The translations under genes and the position numbers were made by a program. DNA of 64,000 nt from Bradyrhizobium lupini. Lineage in GTDB: Bacteria; Pseudomonadota; Alphaproteobacteria; Rhizobiales; Xanthobacteraceae. The notes below the pieces were generated by a model. That model was not told the DNA's origin. It was given only the letters and a program-made list of their open reading frames with translations, and ran no database searches. Location: assembly GCF_040939785.1 (NCBI RefSeq), contig NZ_CP162553.1, positions 7,645,001 to 7,709,000 on the forward strand, in the 5' to 3' direction. This document shows positions 1-11,875 of this stretch, piece by piece (the first letter of the stretch is position 1; each line of letters begins with the position of its first letter).

Positions 1-852
1 CTGATCGAGGCGCATCGCGTCAGCAATCTCTTCGTGGTGCCGACCATTCTGAAGATGATGGTCGAGCATCCCGCCGCCGACAAATACGATCATTCCTCGC
101 TGCGCCATGTGATCTATGCGGGTGCGCCGATGTATCGCGAGGACCAGAAGGCTGCGCTGAGGAAGCTCGGCAAGGTGATCGTGCAGTATTTCGGCCTCGG
201 CGAGGTGACCGGCAACATCACCGTGCTGCCGGCAGCGCTGCATGACCCCGAGGACGGGCCGCACGCGAAGATCGGCACCTGTGGCTTCGAGCGTACCGGC
301 ATGCAGGTCTCGATCCAGGACGACGAGGGCCGTGAACTCGGCGCCAACCAGAGCGGCGAGATCTGCGTAATCGGCCCCGCGGTGCTGGCCGGCTACTATG
401 ACAATCCCGAAGCCAATGCGAAGGCGTTCCGCAACGGCTGGTTCCGCACTGGCGATCTCGGCCACATGGACGAGGAGGGGTTCGTCTACATCACGGGACG
501 AGCCTCCGACATGTACATCTCCGGCGGCTCCAACATCTATCCGCGCGAAATCGAGGAGAAGATTCTGACCCATCCTTGCGTCGGCGAGGTCGCGGTGCTC
601 GGCGTGCCCGATGCGACCTGGGGCGAGGTCGGCGTTGCCGTCTGCGTCGCCCGCGAGGGCGCGAAGCCGGTGAGCGAAGCGGAGATGGCGGCATTCCTCA
701 GCCCCAAGGTGCCGCGCTACAAGATGCCGAAGCGGTTCTTCTTTTGGGAGGCCTTGCCGAAATCCGGCTACGGCAAGGTTCCCAAACGGATGGTTCGCGA
801 CGAGCTCGAGGCGCGCGGGCTGCTCGATCTCGACAAGACACGGGCGGGCTGA
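1..852 (+). CDS. Acyl-CoA synthetase (AMP-binding), 3' part only
   Basis: Adenylate-forming acyl-CoA ligase that activates a carboxylic acid through an acyl-AMP and passes it to CoA. The frame is open from base 1, so the N-terminal half lies outside the window. Visible motifs are the hinge segment TGDLGHMDEEGFVYITGR, the following YISGGSNIYPREIE segment that binds the nucleotide ribose, and the C-terminal lysine region PKSGYGKVPKR that catalyses adenylation. It resembles the medium/long-chain fatty acyl-CoA ligase (FadD-like) branch, but the substrate cannot be read from this fragment. The next gene starts 9 nt downstream, so the two are probably co-transcribed. Confidence 0.9.
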   Translation: MIEAHRVSNLFVVPTILKMMVEHPAADKYDHSSLRHVIYAGAPMYREDQKAALRKLGKVIVQYFGLGEVTGNITVLPAALHDPEDGPHAKIGTCGFERTGMQVSIQDDEGRELGANQSGEICVIGPAVLAGYYDNPEANAKAFRNGWFRTGDLGHMDEEGFVYITGRASDMYISGGSNIYPREIEEKILTHPCVGEVAVLGVPDATWGEVGVAVCVAREGAKPVSEAEMAAFLSPKVPRYKMPKRFFFWEALPKSGYGKVPKRMVRDELEARGLLDLDKTRAG

Positions 853-861
853 GCGAAGGTC

Positions 862-1722
862 ATGCGCAGCATCAAGCAGCCCGGCGCGCCGGTCGCCGAG
901 CGCATCCAATGGGCGGAGGCGAGGGGACGCGCTTTCTCCTTCACGCTTCAAGCAGGTCTGCCGCTGCTGGAGGCGGCGCGCCGCGGTTTCGCCGCGGAGG
1001 GATTCGCCGGCGGCGTGCTCAGCTTCGAGCGCGGCGCGCTCGGGCCGTTCGGCTATGTCATGCCGGCGCTGTCGAAGACCAGCGAGAACGCCGCGTTTTA
1101 TAGCGACACATTCCGGCCAAGCGGCGTGACGCGCACCAGGCTCGGCAGCATGACGCTGGGCATGCGCGATGGCGCCCCGTTCTTTCATTGCCATGGGCTG
1201 TGGACGGAGGCCGATGGCCGCGCCGGTGGTGGCCACATGCTGCCGGACGTGACCGATGTCGCCGAGCCGTTCGAGGTCGAGGCCTTCGGCATCGATGGTG
1301 CGATGTTCGCCGCAGAGCCAGATCCCGAGACCAATTTCAAGCTGTTCGGGCCCGTGGCGGCTGCGAGCACCGGCGCACGCACGACCAGCCGCGCTTTCGC
1401 GCTGCGGCTGCGCCCCAATCAGGATTTCGCGGGCTGTCTCGAAGACTTCTGCCGCGCGCAAGGCATCGCGCGCGCGAGGATCCATGGCGGTGTCGGCTCG
1501 ACAATTGGGGCGCGCTTCACCCATGGCGGCGTGACTGAGCCCTTCGCGACCGAGCTTGCGGTAACCGGCGGCGCGATTGCGGCCGGCTCCTCCGGCGCCC
1601 TCGAAGCCGCACTCGATGTCGCCCTGATCGACTACACTGGCGGCATAGCGGAGGGCCGTCTGATTCGTGGCGACAATCCCGTGCTGATGACCATGGAGCT
1701 GGTGCTCGAGGTGTTGGGCTAG
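862..1722 (+). CDS. PCC (DUF296) domain protein, duplicated domain
   Basis: 286-residue protein with two PCC/DUF296-like modules, the fold found in plant AT-hook proteins and in some bacterial proteins of unknown activity. The first module carries the histidine cluster FFHCHGLWTEADG followed by GGHMLPD, as in PCC proteins where three His residues can bind a metal. The second half (RIHGGVGSTIGARF) looks like a degenerate copy. No signal peptide or membrane segment is visible. It follows the acyl-CoA synthetase by 9 nt with an AAGG sequence before the ATG, so an operon is likely. The biochemical role is unknown. Confidence 0.75.
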   Translation: MRSIKQPGAPVAERIQWAEARGRAFSFTLQAGLPLLEAARRGFAAEGFAGGVLSFERGALGPFGYVMPALSKTSENAAFYSDTFRPSGVTRTRLGSMTLGMRDGAPFFHCHGLWTEADGRAGGGHMLPDVTDVAEPFEVEAFGIDGAMFAAEPDPETNFKLFGPVAAASTGARTTSRAFALRLRPNQDFAGCLEDFCRAQGIARARIHGGVGSTIGARFTHGGVTEPFATELAVTGGAIAAGSSGALEAALDVALIDYTGGIAEGRLIRGDNPVLMTMELVLEVLG

Positions 1723-1738
1723 TATCGGCGAGCGATCA

Positions 1739-3812
1739 TCAGCGGGTGCGTAGCTTGGCGATGGCCAAGTATGTGGAGTCACTGATCCCCGAACTGGATC
1801 CCTGAAACAGGTTGAGCAGGGGGGATTGACCCTGGCCGGTGCTCTGGCTGTTTCTGATGTCATACATGGCGGAGAAACGGCTCAACAGCTTTGTCACCTT
1901 CGCGGGATCGGACAGATCCTTGATCTTCATGAATCTGTCTACGAACTTGGCCTGCTGATCGATCGGCATCGCCGCCATCGAGTCAGGCAAATCGAAAGTG
2001 GTCCTGAACACCTCCGAAAGAGCCTTGTCGGCAAGGATGTCGTATGCGGACGTGATGTCCCCCCGCCTTTCGCTGGAAATAGAGCGCAAGGCGCACGCCG
2101 GGATTGGCATCGCCCTGCTGCTGCTCCAGGCTTTGCTCGACATAGTTCGCTTGTGTTTCCCGAAACTGATCCCGCTTTTGCGGACCCATCATCGGAAGAC
2201 GCGCGACGTTGCCTTTACTGTCGAAATTGAACGACGCCACGATTTCGGCAAAGCGAGGATCGCTCTCGGTGTTCGCGAAGCTCTTTGGATCGTTCAGGTC
2301 GGAGCTGAAGATCTTCTTGAGAAATTCGGTGCTGACCTTCCTGGGATCCAGACCCTTGGCCAAGAGAATGAAATCGACCATCGGCCTGTTTGCGAGAAGA
2401 TCGGAAACACTGTCGATGCCGGCGATGGCCTGCTGATATTCCGACGCATCCTTCGTGGCCTGTGCCCGAACTGCGGCCTGCTGCTGGGGAGTCGCCGTGC
2501 TGGCGCTCTTCACCGCTCCAATGACGTAGTCCTTGGCGATCTGGAGGACTTCAGCCGAGTCCTGAGCCACCAAGGGGGTGGTCAGATTGCCTTTTGCGTC
2601 GAAGTTGAAGGCGCGTGCCAGCTCCAAATATCGATTGTCCTTGAGGGTATAGACGTAGCTTTTGGGGTCGTTGATGTCGCTTTCGAGCACGGCCTTGACA
2701 GTCGCCGGCGAGACGTTCACGGGCTCGAGGCCGACAGCTCCCAGCGCAAATTCATACACGCCCGGTGTCGATACGAACGCCTGGACTGAATTGATCTTGA
2801 GGATGGCAGTTCTAAATTGCCTGATTGCAAAAGCTTCGTTCAACGGGCTCGCCGCCGAATAGACGGCGGACTTGCTGTCGTCGAACTTCTGTTTCGTGAT
2901 CGTGACATTTGCAGCAGTCTGCGCCGACACACCTGACGGAAGCGACCCGTCGGAGGAAAACTCGAACGCACCGGCCAGGTCGACGAACCCGCCAATCGTC
3001 CCTATCTGCTCGCTAAGGCTGAAAATGCTGCTCGCATATGACTCCAAATGATGCTTTTCGACCAGAATCTGGACGTTCAACTGGGCTACGTTCGCGCCCG
3101 GTTGCGATAGTTGGGCGGTGTAGTCGGCGATCCTTGAATTGGCCGCGGTGACATCCGATCGGGCCTGAGCAAGGTCGGCGTTGAGGCCACTTAGCTGAGA
3201 AGCGAAAGTGGTGTTGACGTAGCTGTTGGGATCGGATGGATCGCTGCGCAAGACCTGGCTTATGGTGTCACGCGACCACTTGCTTTGATCGATCCCGTAC
3301 GCCGAATAGACATAGTTGCGAAGACGGTCGTTGTTCAGGAGCTGGTCTGCACTGCTGATGTTACCGATTTCGGCGCTGTAGTAATTCGAATCGCCGGCAA
3401 GTGCATCGACCTGGCTTTTCCTGGTCGCCGTGTACAGACCAATCATCTCGTCGGTCTGGTTCTCCGATTGCGCCACCGACGTGGCACTGCCATTGAAGGA
3501 AAACGCGGCGGCGAACTCACGGTAACGCTTGTCGACCAGCTTGTTGATAAAGCTGTTTGCGTCGGAGAGGTCGCTCTCCAGCACCTTTTTCATGAAGGCC
3601 TTGGCGTAGGCCATGTCTTCCAGGCCATACGCCTTCGTTGCATAACGATAAAGGCGATAGTCTTTCATGAAGTCGTCGACGGACTTCACCTTGCCGATGT
3701 GGGCTTTGTAATAGGCGGCCTCTCGCGCTACGTCCTGTTGCTGTTCGACCCGCGTCAGGGACTGCTTGAGATTGCGCGTGATGTAGCTGTAACTGAAATA
3801 CGTTGATACCAT
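1739..3812 (-). CDS. DUF1217 repeat protein (flagellum-associated family), frameshifted
   Basis: Large protein of the DUF1217 family, members of which lie in flagellar gene clusters of Rhizobiales; its molecular role is unknown. Four repeats of about 100-150 residues each contain a YxxxIGxIxSxxxLL-like start and a later SDxxDPxSxxN motif. The start chosen is the ATG at 3810-3812 with a GAGGAG sequence 8 nt upstream, not the ATG 42 nt earlier. The reading frame breaks in a run of six C at 2059-2064: upstream it reads ALYFQRKAG, and the expected continuation DITSAYDILADKALSEVF is found one frame over and runs to 1739. Restoring one base gives about 690 residues. No other flagellar gene is in the window. 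Confidence 0.8.
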
Positions 3813-4075
3813 CGCGCACTCCTCGCGGCTCTTACGGTCCCGGACGTCCGTCAATCATTGCGGGGTCGCGAGGTGGGCGCGGGCCTTATGCCTGCCGACT
3901 GCCTCAGAGCTGCGTTCTCTAAGGCGATTTCGGACCGCAATCCCAGATTCCAGTTTGCCCTCGCCACGCGTGTCGGGTTTTGTTGCTGTATGTCTCTCAG
4001 ATGCAGCTTTCGCGAGGGTTGCGTTCCGGATATGTTCTAGTGGCCCGATTGGACGGAATGGATCGGAAACCGGAC

Positions 4076-4843
4076 ATGAGTCGAAGAAGCAGCCGAACGA
4101 TCAACCTGCCGGCGCCTTACCTGAAACGGGTTTGGCTCGACCCGTCGCAAGTTCGCGATCGCGAGGCTTATCCGTTTTGCCTGCCCATCTTTCCGGATGA
4201 TTTCGATCTCAACTTCGACGCCGCCATCACGATCATCGTCGGAGAGAATGGCACCGGGAAGTCGACGATCCTCGAAGGGATCGCAGCGCTCGCCGGCTAC
4301 GACGACGCCGGTGGCGGGAAGGGTTACATGCCGGTCGATCACTCCGAAGCGCGGGAGAAGATGGGTGGCCAACTCTCCAGGGCGCTGCGCGCAAGCTGGC
4401 TGCCGAAAATCACGAATGGCTGGTTTTTTCGCGCCGAGAGTTTTTTCTCGGTGGCGCGATATCTCGACAAGGCCGCACGTGATGCCGGGCAGGTCGGCCC
4501 CGATTTCCTGTCGCATTCCCACGGCGAAGGATTCCTGCGCTTCTTCGAGGAGCGCTGCCAGCGCCAGGGCATTTTCATCTTCGACGAGCCTGAATCGGCG
4601 TTGTCGCCGGCGCGCCAGATCGAATTTCTGAAGCTGCTTCGACGCATGGAGAATTCCCGCATCTGCCAGGTCATCATGGCGACCCATTCGCCGATGCTCA
4701 TGGCCTATCCCAACGCACAGCTGCTCCGGCTCGGGAAATACGGCCTGGAGCCGACGACGGTGGAGCAGACCGATCATTACCGGGTGATGCGGAAGTTCTG
4801 TGACGACCCGCGCGGGTTCGTAGAGGCGACGCTGGCGGAGTGA
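4076..4843 (+). CDS. Predicted AAA/ABC-type ATPase (COG3910-like)
   Basis: Soluble ATPase of about 255 residues. From the ATG at 4076, Walker A GENGTGKST lies at residues 56-64, a signature-like SHGEGFLRFF follows, then Walker B IFIFDEPESALSP and the switch histidine ATHSPML. The layout matches stand-alone ABC/SMC-like ATPases annotated only as predicted ATPase. No membrane segment and no adjacent partner (nuclease, TOPRIM or transporter) is present, so a specific role in defence or transport cannot be assigned. The start is uncertain: ATGs at 3980, 4058 and 4076 are in frame and none has a strong ribosome-binding site. A repeat-rich gap of about 880 bp follows. Confidence 0.75.
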   Translation: MSRRSSRTINLPAPYLKRVWLDPSQVRDREAYPFCLPIFPDDFDLNFDAAITIIVGENGTGKSTILEGIAALAGYDDAGGGKGYMPVDHSEAREKMGGQLSRALRASWLPKITNGWFFRAESFFSVARYLDKAARDAGQVGPDFLSHSHGEGFLRFFEERCQRQGIFIFDEPESALSPARQIEFLKLLRRMENSRICQVIMATHSPMLMAYPNAQLLRLGKYGLEPTTVEQTDHYRVMRKFCDDPRGFVEATLAE

Positions 4844-4867
4844 TCGGGCGGCGTGATCGGCACTCAC

Positions 4868-4965
4868 TGTCTCGGTCGTCATCGCGAGGAGCCCTGCGAC
4901 GAAGCAATCCAGAGTCTCTCCGCGGAGGTACTCTGGATTGCTTCACTGTGCTCGCAATGAGGGAG
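4868..4965. repeat. Short palindromic intergenic repeat
   Basis: A perfect 15-bp inverted repeat, GAAGCAATCCAGAGT at 4901-4915 and ACTCTGGATTGCTTC at 4930-4944, is flanked by GTCATCGCGAGGAGCCCTGCGACGA on the left and GCTCGCAATGAGG on the right. I recognise this as one of the dispersed short repeats of Bradyrhizobium-type chromosomes. It could fold in RNA but has no T-run. Copy number cannot be judged from one window. Confidence 0.7.
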
Positions 4966-5070
4966 CGAGAAGCATCGTTGTTCTCCGCCAACTCGCTTCT
5001 GAATCGTAGACACATCTTCGCCTCCTCGCGGCGCATCGCGCCCGAGCTTTGCGGTCATCACAGCCCCCAA

Positions 5071-5545
5071 AAATGCCGAGGGCGCAGGGAAGGCCGGGTG
5101 CCGGCTGGCACCGACGGTCCACTGTGCGAAGGTTGCGCTACAAGAGGCTGCACAGCGGCATACAGGTGAAGCCCAACACACGGCCTTCCCTGCGCAGTGG
5201 TTTTACGGCTTATGTCGTGATCTCCCCGGGGAGCGATGCACTATTGCCCCCGTCACCTTGCGGATGGCTGACGCTGCGGCCCGGTCGGCCCGCACGCATC
5301 ACCGCAAGACTTGGCGCACAGACCCCGGGCGCCAGGACCACACGATTTTGCCGTACGCAGGCTGCACCGGTCGTGTGCCCGACACTTTCGCTCACGGTTG
5401 CCCGCCCTGCGAAGCCTTCGCGCCGGTGTGGCCCACGTCCACCACGTCCCATCCCGCGTTCGTGACGATCGCGATCCGCCCCTCGGCCGGGTTGGCTCTT
5501 TATATGATAATCCGAAATGCGGATAAAGAGAAATATTTTTAAGCG
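5071..5545. repeat. Large dispersed intergenic element (about 0.45 kb), non-coding
   Basis: The left end carries a perfect 15-bp inverted repeat, GCGCAGGGAAGGCCG at 5082-5096 and CGGCCTTCCCTGCGC at 5181-5195, followed by the segment GGTTTTACGGCTTATGTCGTG and a GC-rich tail to about 5480. I associate this order with a repeat present many times in Bradyrhizobium and relatives. ORFs inside it run in several frames without protein-like composition. The right part becomes AT-rich (5500-5541) and may hold the promoter of the next gene. The exact right boundary is a guess. Confidence 0.6.
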
Positions 5546-5721
5546 CCGTGATTGACCCGCTTATTGGTGTTTTGCCCGCCGGGGCGGCAAGGGGTTGTGG
5601 GGCGCGCGGGCCCCGCCGCAACGCGGCCACGAACGGGTCTCCCCGCGGCCGCAAAATGCGCTACCATGATTCCAGCGCGCTTCAAGTCGCGCATGATCAA
5701 CGACACGTATGAGGAAACGAG

Positions 5722-6304
5722 ATGAGGGTGACGATTGGACGGCGCACGGTCCTGGCCGCGGTGCTGATTGCCGCGGGCGCGGTGGCTTTGACGGCGGCGT
5801 TTGGCCCGGTTTCGACATCGGCCTGGGCCCACGGGCCGACCCGTCAGAAGGTGCGCGAATCCATCGAGATCAACGCCGCCCCGGCCAAGGTGTGGGCCGC
5901 AATGGGCAATTTCCAGGACATGAGCTGGCTGCCACCTGTCACCAAGACCGAGGGCGAGAAGGGCAACGAGATCGGCGCGACGCGGAAGCTGACGCTGACG
6001 GGAGGCGCGACCGTCGACGAGGAGCTCTACAAGTTTGACGCCGCCGCGATGAGCTATTCCTACCGGATCACCAATGTGGACGTGAAGGTGCTGCCGGTCA
6101 CCAATTATTCCTCGACATTGACGGTGACGCCGAGCGCTGACGGCAAGGGCTCGACGCTGGAATGGGCCGGCGCGTTCTATCGTGGCTTTCCCAACAACGA
6201 GCCGCCGCCGGAGCTGGAGTGACGAGGCCGCGGTCAAGGCGGTGAAGGGGCTGTACCAGGCGGGCCTCGAGGCACTCAAGAAGAAGATCGAGAGCGGAAG
6301 CTGA
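5722..6304 (+). CDS. Secreted SRPBCC (polyketide cyclase/START-like) protein, frameshifted near its end
   Basis: Residues 1-37 form a signal peptide ending near SAWAHG. The mature part starts with RESIEINAAPAKVWAAMGNF, typical of the SRPBCC ligand-binding fold. The annotated frame stops at 6222 right after PPPELE. In the next frame the sequence continues as DEAAVKAVKGLYQAGLEALK and ends at a TGA at 6302-6304, the usual C-terminal helix of this family. One extra base near 6212-6222 therefore splits the gene. The next gene starts 2 nt after the restored stop, which supports the longer product and a tight operon. The ligand is unknown. Confidence 0.75.
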
Positions 6305-6306
6305 CG

Positions 6307-7260
6307 GTGCGGGCGCTGGTCCTGGCGGCGCTCGCCGCCAGCTTTTGCCTGGCCGGCATCGCGCATGTGTTCGCCGAAGAGGCATTCGTCACCAACCAGC
6401 TCAGCGACGATCTGATGGTCGTGGACCTCGCCACGGCGCGCAGCGTCGCGACCATCCCGATCGGCGGCAAGCCGGCCGGCGTCGCCGTCAGCGCGGACGG
6501 ACGTTTTGCCTATGTCACGAGCCCGGATGCCAAAGCCGTGACGGTGGTGGACGCAGCAACGCGGCAGGTTGCGGCGCGGATCGAGGTCGGCGGCGGGCCG
6601 CTCGGCATTGCCGTCGCGCCGGATGGCCGCACCGTCTATGTCGCGGACTGGTATGCGGCGGCGGTGCGGGTGATCGACGCGGCCTCGCGCAGCGTCACGG
6701 CCAGCATTGCGGTCGGCGCCTCGCCATCGGGGCTCGCGGTAACGCCGGATGGCAAGCTGCTGCTCTCGGCCGACCGCGACGACGACAGTGTGTCGGTGGT
6801 CGACACCGCGACGCGCCAGCGCACGACGACCATCAAGGTCGGCACCCGTCCGTTCGGCGTCACCATCGATGCCGAGGGCAAGCGCGCCTACACCGCCAAT
6901 GTCGGCTCCAACGACGTCTCCGTGATCGACATCGCCACTGGGGCTGAGACCGGCCGCGTGCAGGTCGGGATGCGCCCTTATGCGGTGGCGCTGGCGCAGG
7001 GCCGCGGCTTCGTCACCGATCAGTATGGCGGCACTGTCAGCGTGTTCGATCTGGTGACCTTGAAGCCGCTCAAGCGCATCAATGTCGGCGATTATCCCGA
7101 AGGCATTGCCGCGACTGCCGACGGCAAGCGCATTATCGTCGCCTGCTGGGAAAGCAACACGCTCGATATCATCGATGCGGTCGAGCTGAAGCTGATCGGC
7201 GAGGTCAAGACCGGCGACGGCCCGCGCGCGTTTGGGGCATTCTTGCGCAGGACGGAGTAG
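6307..7260 (+). CDS. YVTN/YncE-type beta-propeller protein, secreted
   Basis: 317 residues with a signal peptide (cleavage near HVFAEE) and about seven blades containing the recurrent core of the type SVIDxATxxxxxxIxVGxxPxGVAxxPDGxxxYV. These propellers act outside the cytoplasm, often beside quinoprotein or copper-dependent oxidation systems, but no dehydrogenase is present here. It uses a GTG start 2 nt behind the restored stop of the SRPBCC gene, so the two probably form one secretion-targeted operon. Confidence 0.85.
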   Translation: MRALVLAALAASFCLAGIAHVFAEEAFVTNQLSDDLMVVDLATARSVATIPIGGKPAGVAVSADGRFAYVTSPDAKAVTVVDAATRQVAARIEVGGGPLGIAVAPDGRTVYVADWYAAAVRVIDAASRSVTASIAVGASPSGLAVTPDGKLLLSADRDDDSVSVVDTATRQRTTTIKVGTRPFGVTIDAEGKRAYTANVGSNDVSVIDIATGAETGRVQVGMRPYAVALAQGRGFVTDQYGGTVSVFDLVTLKPLKRINVGDYPEGIAATADGKRIIVACWESNTLDIIDAVELKLIGEVKTGDGPRAFGAFLRRTE

Positions 7261-7263
7261 GGG

Positions 7264-7350
7264 CGTGTAGCCCGCGTGAGCGGAGCGACATGCGGGACGG
7301 GGCTCTCCTCATCCACCGGCGTTCCCGGATATCGCTTCGCTCATCCGGGC
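7264..7350. repeat. Two REP-like palindromes between convergent genes
   Basis: Two copies of a GTAGCCCG..GAGCG-type palindrome stand in opposite orientation. The first pairs CCCGC (7271-7275) with GCGGG (7292-7296). The second pairs CCCGGAT (7324-7330) with ATCCGGG (7343-7349). They lie at the convergent ends of the propeller and HAD genes and may work as a bidirectional transcription stop. The second copy is inside the last codons of the HAD gene. Confidence 0.65.
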
Positions 7351-7983
7351 TACGGCACCGGGGCACAGCGTCCATACAATCTCATCCATCTGATCAAACA
7401 TGTGATCCGGCGCCATCGCCCGCAGCGCCGCCGGCGCCGCATAACCCCAGCCCACCGCTCCGCAGGCAATTCCCACTGTCCGCGCCGCCTCGATGTCGCG
7501 CACTTCGTCGCCGATCGAGATGACCTTGCCCGGCTCCACGCCGGCGCGGCGGATGACCCGTCGGAACTTCGCGGGCTTGCCGAAAAGCGAGGCCGCGCAA
7601 TCGAAATGGGCGAACAGCGTCGCGCAATCGCCGAGCTTCTCGCGCGCATTGGCTTCGCTGTCCGACGTCACCATCGCGAGCTGCACGCCACCCTCCGCCA
7701 GCGTCCGCAGCATTGTCTCGACCCCCGCAAACAGCGAAATCTCCGCTGCAGCCTCCGCCTTCAGTCGCCGCGCATGCCGCGCGATCGCCGGCAGCTTCCA
7801 CAGCGGCACCTCGAGCCGGCTCAGAATCTCCCGCGAAGAAGCATGCCGCAGCCCCTCGATATCCTCGTCCGCGACGCGGCGGAAGCCGAAGCGATCGGCG
7901 ACGTCGTTGATGGTGCGCAGGAACCACGGAAAGCTGTCGGTCAGCGTGCCGTCGAGATCAAAGATGGCGAGGGAGTAGGGCAT
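7309..7983 (-). CDS. HAD-superfamily hydrolase (phosphoglycolate phosphatase-like)
   Basis: 224-residue HAD phosphatase with all four motifs: FDLDGTLTDS near the N-terminus (nucleophile Asp and general acid Asp), MVTSDS, the Lys of FGKPAKF, and SIGDEVRDIEAA for metal binding. The helical cap lies between motifs 1 and 2, as in Gph/PGPase-like enzymes. The substrate is not certain. The last 11 residues (MSEAISGNAGG) are encoded by a REP-like palindrome, so the original C-terminus may have been replaced. Confidence 0.85.
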   Translation of the reverse strand: MPYSLAIFDLDGTLTDSFPWFLRTINDVADRFGFRRVADEDIEGLRHASSREILSRLEVPLWKLPAIARHARRLKAEAAAEISLFAGVETMLRTLAEGGVQLAMVTSDSEANAREKLGDCATLFAHFDCAASLFGKPAKFRRVIRRAGVEPGKVISIGDEVRDIEAARTVGIACGAVGWGYAAPAALRAMAPDHMFDQMDEIVWTLCPGAVARMSEAISGNAGG

Positions 7984-8001
7984 GGAGACGAAGCTACACC
8001 G

Positions 8002-8565
8002 CTAGGCTTTCCACACGGTTTCCTCGGTCCATCCGAGTTGGTCGAATTCGGTGGCCCTGAGCGGCGCCTCTCCCTCGGCGAAGAACTCGTCAAGCTGAGG
8101 CGGCGCGACGCTCGTTTCGGACAGCATGGCGTGCGCTTGTCCGCGGTGATGAATTTGATGCTGGAGCAGATGCATGAGCAGTCGGTCGCGGCGTTCGGCC
8201 TGGACCCGCGTGTCGCGGTTGATCCGCACAATGCCGTTGAGAATCTCGGGCGTCAGTGCATCGCACATGGCGATCAAGCGCTTGTCGATCGCGGCTTGCG
8301 CAGGCTTCAGCGCAGCAAGGGAAAGGTGCGGCACGTCGTTCTTCCAAGCTGCCGGTCCCAACCATCCGCCCTCCAGTGCATCGACATAGAAGAGGTCGAT
8401 GACATGGATGTGGTTCAGCGTGCGTTGCAGGCTCGGAAAGAAGCCGGTCCGCTCGGCTTCGAAGTCGGCCTGAGACAGCGCCGCGCAAGCGGTGAGCAGC
8501 CGGTGGTTTGCCCAAGCATTATTGTGGGCGAACGCACGATAGGTTTGCACAAGTCCGGCAGGCAA
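8002..8565 (-). CDS. DinB-family four-helix protein
   Basis: 187 residues of the DinB/YfiT-like fold, a four-helix bundle that normally binds a divalent metal through three histidines. Candidates are the His of TLNHIHVIDLF and the cluster LLQHQIHHRGQAHAML. Members include damage-inducible proteins and bacillithiol- or mycothiol-dependent transferases, but the substrate here is unknown. The gene lies between uvrA and the HAD gene in the same direction and could be read from the uvrA promoter. No LexA-like box was identified with confidence. Confidence 0.85.
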   Translation of the reverse strand: MPAGLVQTYRAFAHNNAWANHRLLTACAALSQADFEAERTGFFPSLQRTLNHIHVIDLFYVDALEGGWLGPAAWKNDVPHLSLAALKPAQAAIDKRLIAMCDALTPEILNGIVRINRDTRVQAERRDRLLMHLLQHQIHHRGQAHAMLSETSVAPPQLDEFFAEGEAPLRATEFDQLGWTEETVWKA

Positions 8566-8611
8566 ACTCAGTCTCCCTCAGACAATGTGTCGGCCGCTCC
8601 CGCGGCGTAAC

Positions 8612-11593
<2,982 letters not shown>

Positions 11594-11813
11594 CCGGGTT
11601 GCCCTCAAGGAATCCCAAAGGCGCGCGATCGCGCCAACAAAAAAGGCGCGCTTCGCCCGGAACCGGGATCGGCGCCGATGGGGTTGTCAGCGAACGTAGG
11701 AAGAACGGAGACGGATTTCCAGTGGGACTTGCGAATCGTCAACGGATTGTTGGCGCACTGGCGGCATCTGGCAGGAGCAGGGTGGAACTGCGCGGCAACG
11801 TGCCCGACAAAAC

Positions 11814-11840
11814 AAAAAGGCCGGCACAAGGCCGGCCTTT
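11814..11840 (-). terminator. Rho-independent terminator of porin gene 1
   Basis: Read on the minus strand, GGCCGGCC pairs with the downstream GGCCGGC copy around a CTTGT loop and is followed by TTTTTG. It lies about 35 nt after the stop codon of the gene ending at 11876. Confidence 0.85.
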
Positions 11841-11875
11841 CGTAACGCGGATGGCGTTGGGGCTAAGTACTGAAC

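Noticed and set aside
4076..4843. Anti-phage defence ATPase (OLD/Gabija-like)
   Set aside because: No TOPRIM, nuclease or partner gene is present; the protein is too short.
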